A stretch of 64,000 nt of DNA, taken from Saprospiraceae bacterium. GTDB lineage: Bacteria; Bacteroidota; Bacteroidia; Chitinophagales; Saprospiraceae. The stretch's first letter is position 1; every line of letters begins with the position of its first letter. A program made the translations under genes and the position numbers. Location of the stretch: NCBI GenBank assembly GCA_021604865.1, contig BQJU01000019.1, positions 1 to 64,000 of the forward strand. The letters are read 5' to 3'. Below the pieces are notes generated by a model that saw only the letters and a program-made list of their open reading frames with translations, did not search any database and was not told the origin of the DNA. Positions 63,724-64,000 of this stretch are shown here, piece by piece.

Positions 63724-64000
63724 ATGAAGGTTGATTTGCTCGGTCAAATTGTTTTGGCTATAGCCTTGCTGTTGCTAGTTTTTTATACCACTGGTATAAA
63801 ATGGACACATACCATGCTGATCCTTCTTGCCTTTTGGCAGTTGGGTAGTGCCATACACCTCTTTTATGTCTATAGCCATATCCGGCGAATCCGGTATCTG
63901 CGTACAGCATTAGTCATTGGTATCAGTCTACCCATCTGGTATCATCTGATAGGCAATGCTTCTTTTTTTTCTATTGCCGGACTAGTAATGTGGTATTTTA
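63724..64000 (+). CDS. Membrane protein of unknown function (partial)
   Basis: An open frame begins with ATG at 63724 and runs off the window after 92 codons. It encodes at least three hydrophobic segments: LLGQIVLAIALLLLVFY, TMLILLAFWQLGSAIHLFYV and TALVIGISLPIWYHLIG. I recognise no family from this part. It lies 36 bp after a 74-bp palindromic element and could be regulated through it. Confidence 0.6.
   Translation, partial: MKVDLLGQIVLAIALLLLVFYTTGIKWTHTMLILLAFWQLGSAIHLFYVYSHIRRIRYLRTALVIGISLPIWYHLIGNASFFSIAGLVMWYF

Overview
This window looks like chromosomal DNA of a Bacteroidota bacterium, most likely a Saprospirales/Lewinella-type relative (lineage is inferred from gene families and gene order). 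The evidence is a giant PKD-repeat surface protein with a gliding/type-9-secretion (type B) C-terminal domain, a Bacteroidota-type MurA with Asp at the fosfomycin-target position, DUF4270, DUF4286 and DUF4290 proteins, a single-domain glycogen-synthase-like protein next to panCD, a MoxR-Bat aerotolerance-type operon, and several TAnnTTTG promoter -7 boxes. Shine-Dalgarno sites are nearly absent. I see no rRNA, tRNA, phage, transposase gene or CRISPR array. Most of the window is core genome.

Layout. 1-7.5 kb: a secreted esterase-like lipoprotein, bamA and uppS on the minus strand, then an M3 oligoendopeptidase on the plus strand. 7.7-13.7 kb: the 1986-residue PKD adhesin-like protein. 13.7-14.8 kb: non-coding DNA holding a decayed C-terminus of a second type-B-sorted protein and a 329-bp inverted-repeat-bounded element. 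14.8-18.8 kb: a small unknown protein, clpB and a small lipoprotein. 18.8-22.3 kb: a two-gene unit pairing a CHAT-domain (caspase-like) protein with an alpha/beta-hydrolase. 22.4-31.7 kb: flippase-like protein, panD and panC (minus), then divergently the glycogen-synthase-like gene, DUF4270, glmS, DUF4290, murA and DUF4286 (plus). 31.8-40 kb: eight-gene moxR-DUF58-BatA/B/C/D operon (minus). 41-46.3 kb: rimP-nusA-infB (minus). 46.6-61.3 kb: plus-strand genes for menaquinone synthesis (mqnC), a glycosyltransferase and ECF sigma factor, two thioredoxin-like paralogues, thiL, an M28 peptidase, an aldehyde dehydrogenase, a glutathione-peroxidase-like protein, holB, ricT and lpd. 61.5-64 kb: rsmI-like gene, a probable structured RNA, a nitroreductase and a membrane protein cut by the window end.

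The most interesting non-standard signals are the CHAT/hydrolase pair, a dispersed family of palindromic intergenic elements (two 74-bp copies in opposite orientation, a 329-bp relative and shorter relatives), a terminator-ended structured RNA candidate near 62.7-62.9 kb with no protein gene to account for it, a terminator-like hairpin directly before rimP that may act as an attenuator of the nusA operon, and a perfect 16-bp terminator stem embedded in the coding 3' end of the rsmI-like gene.
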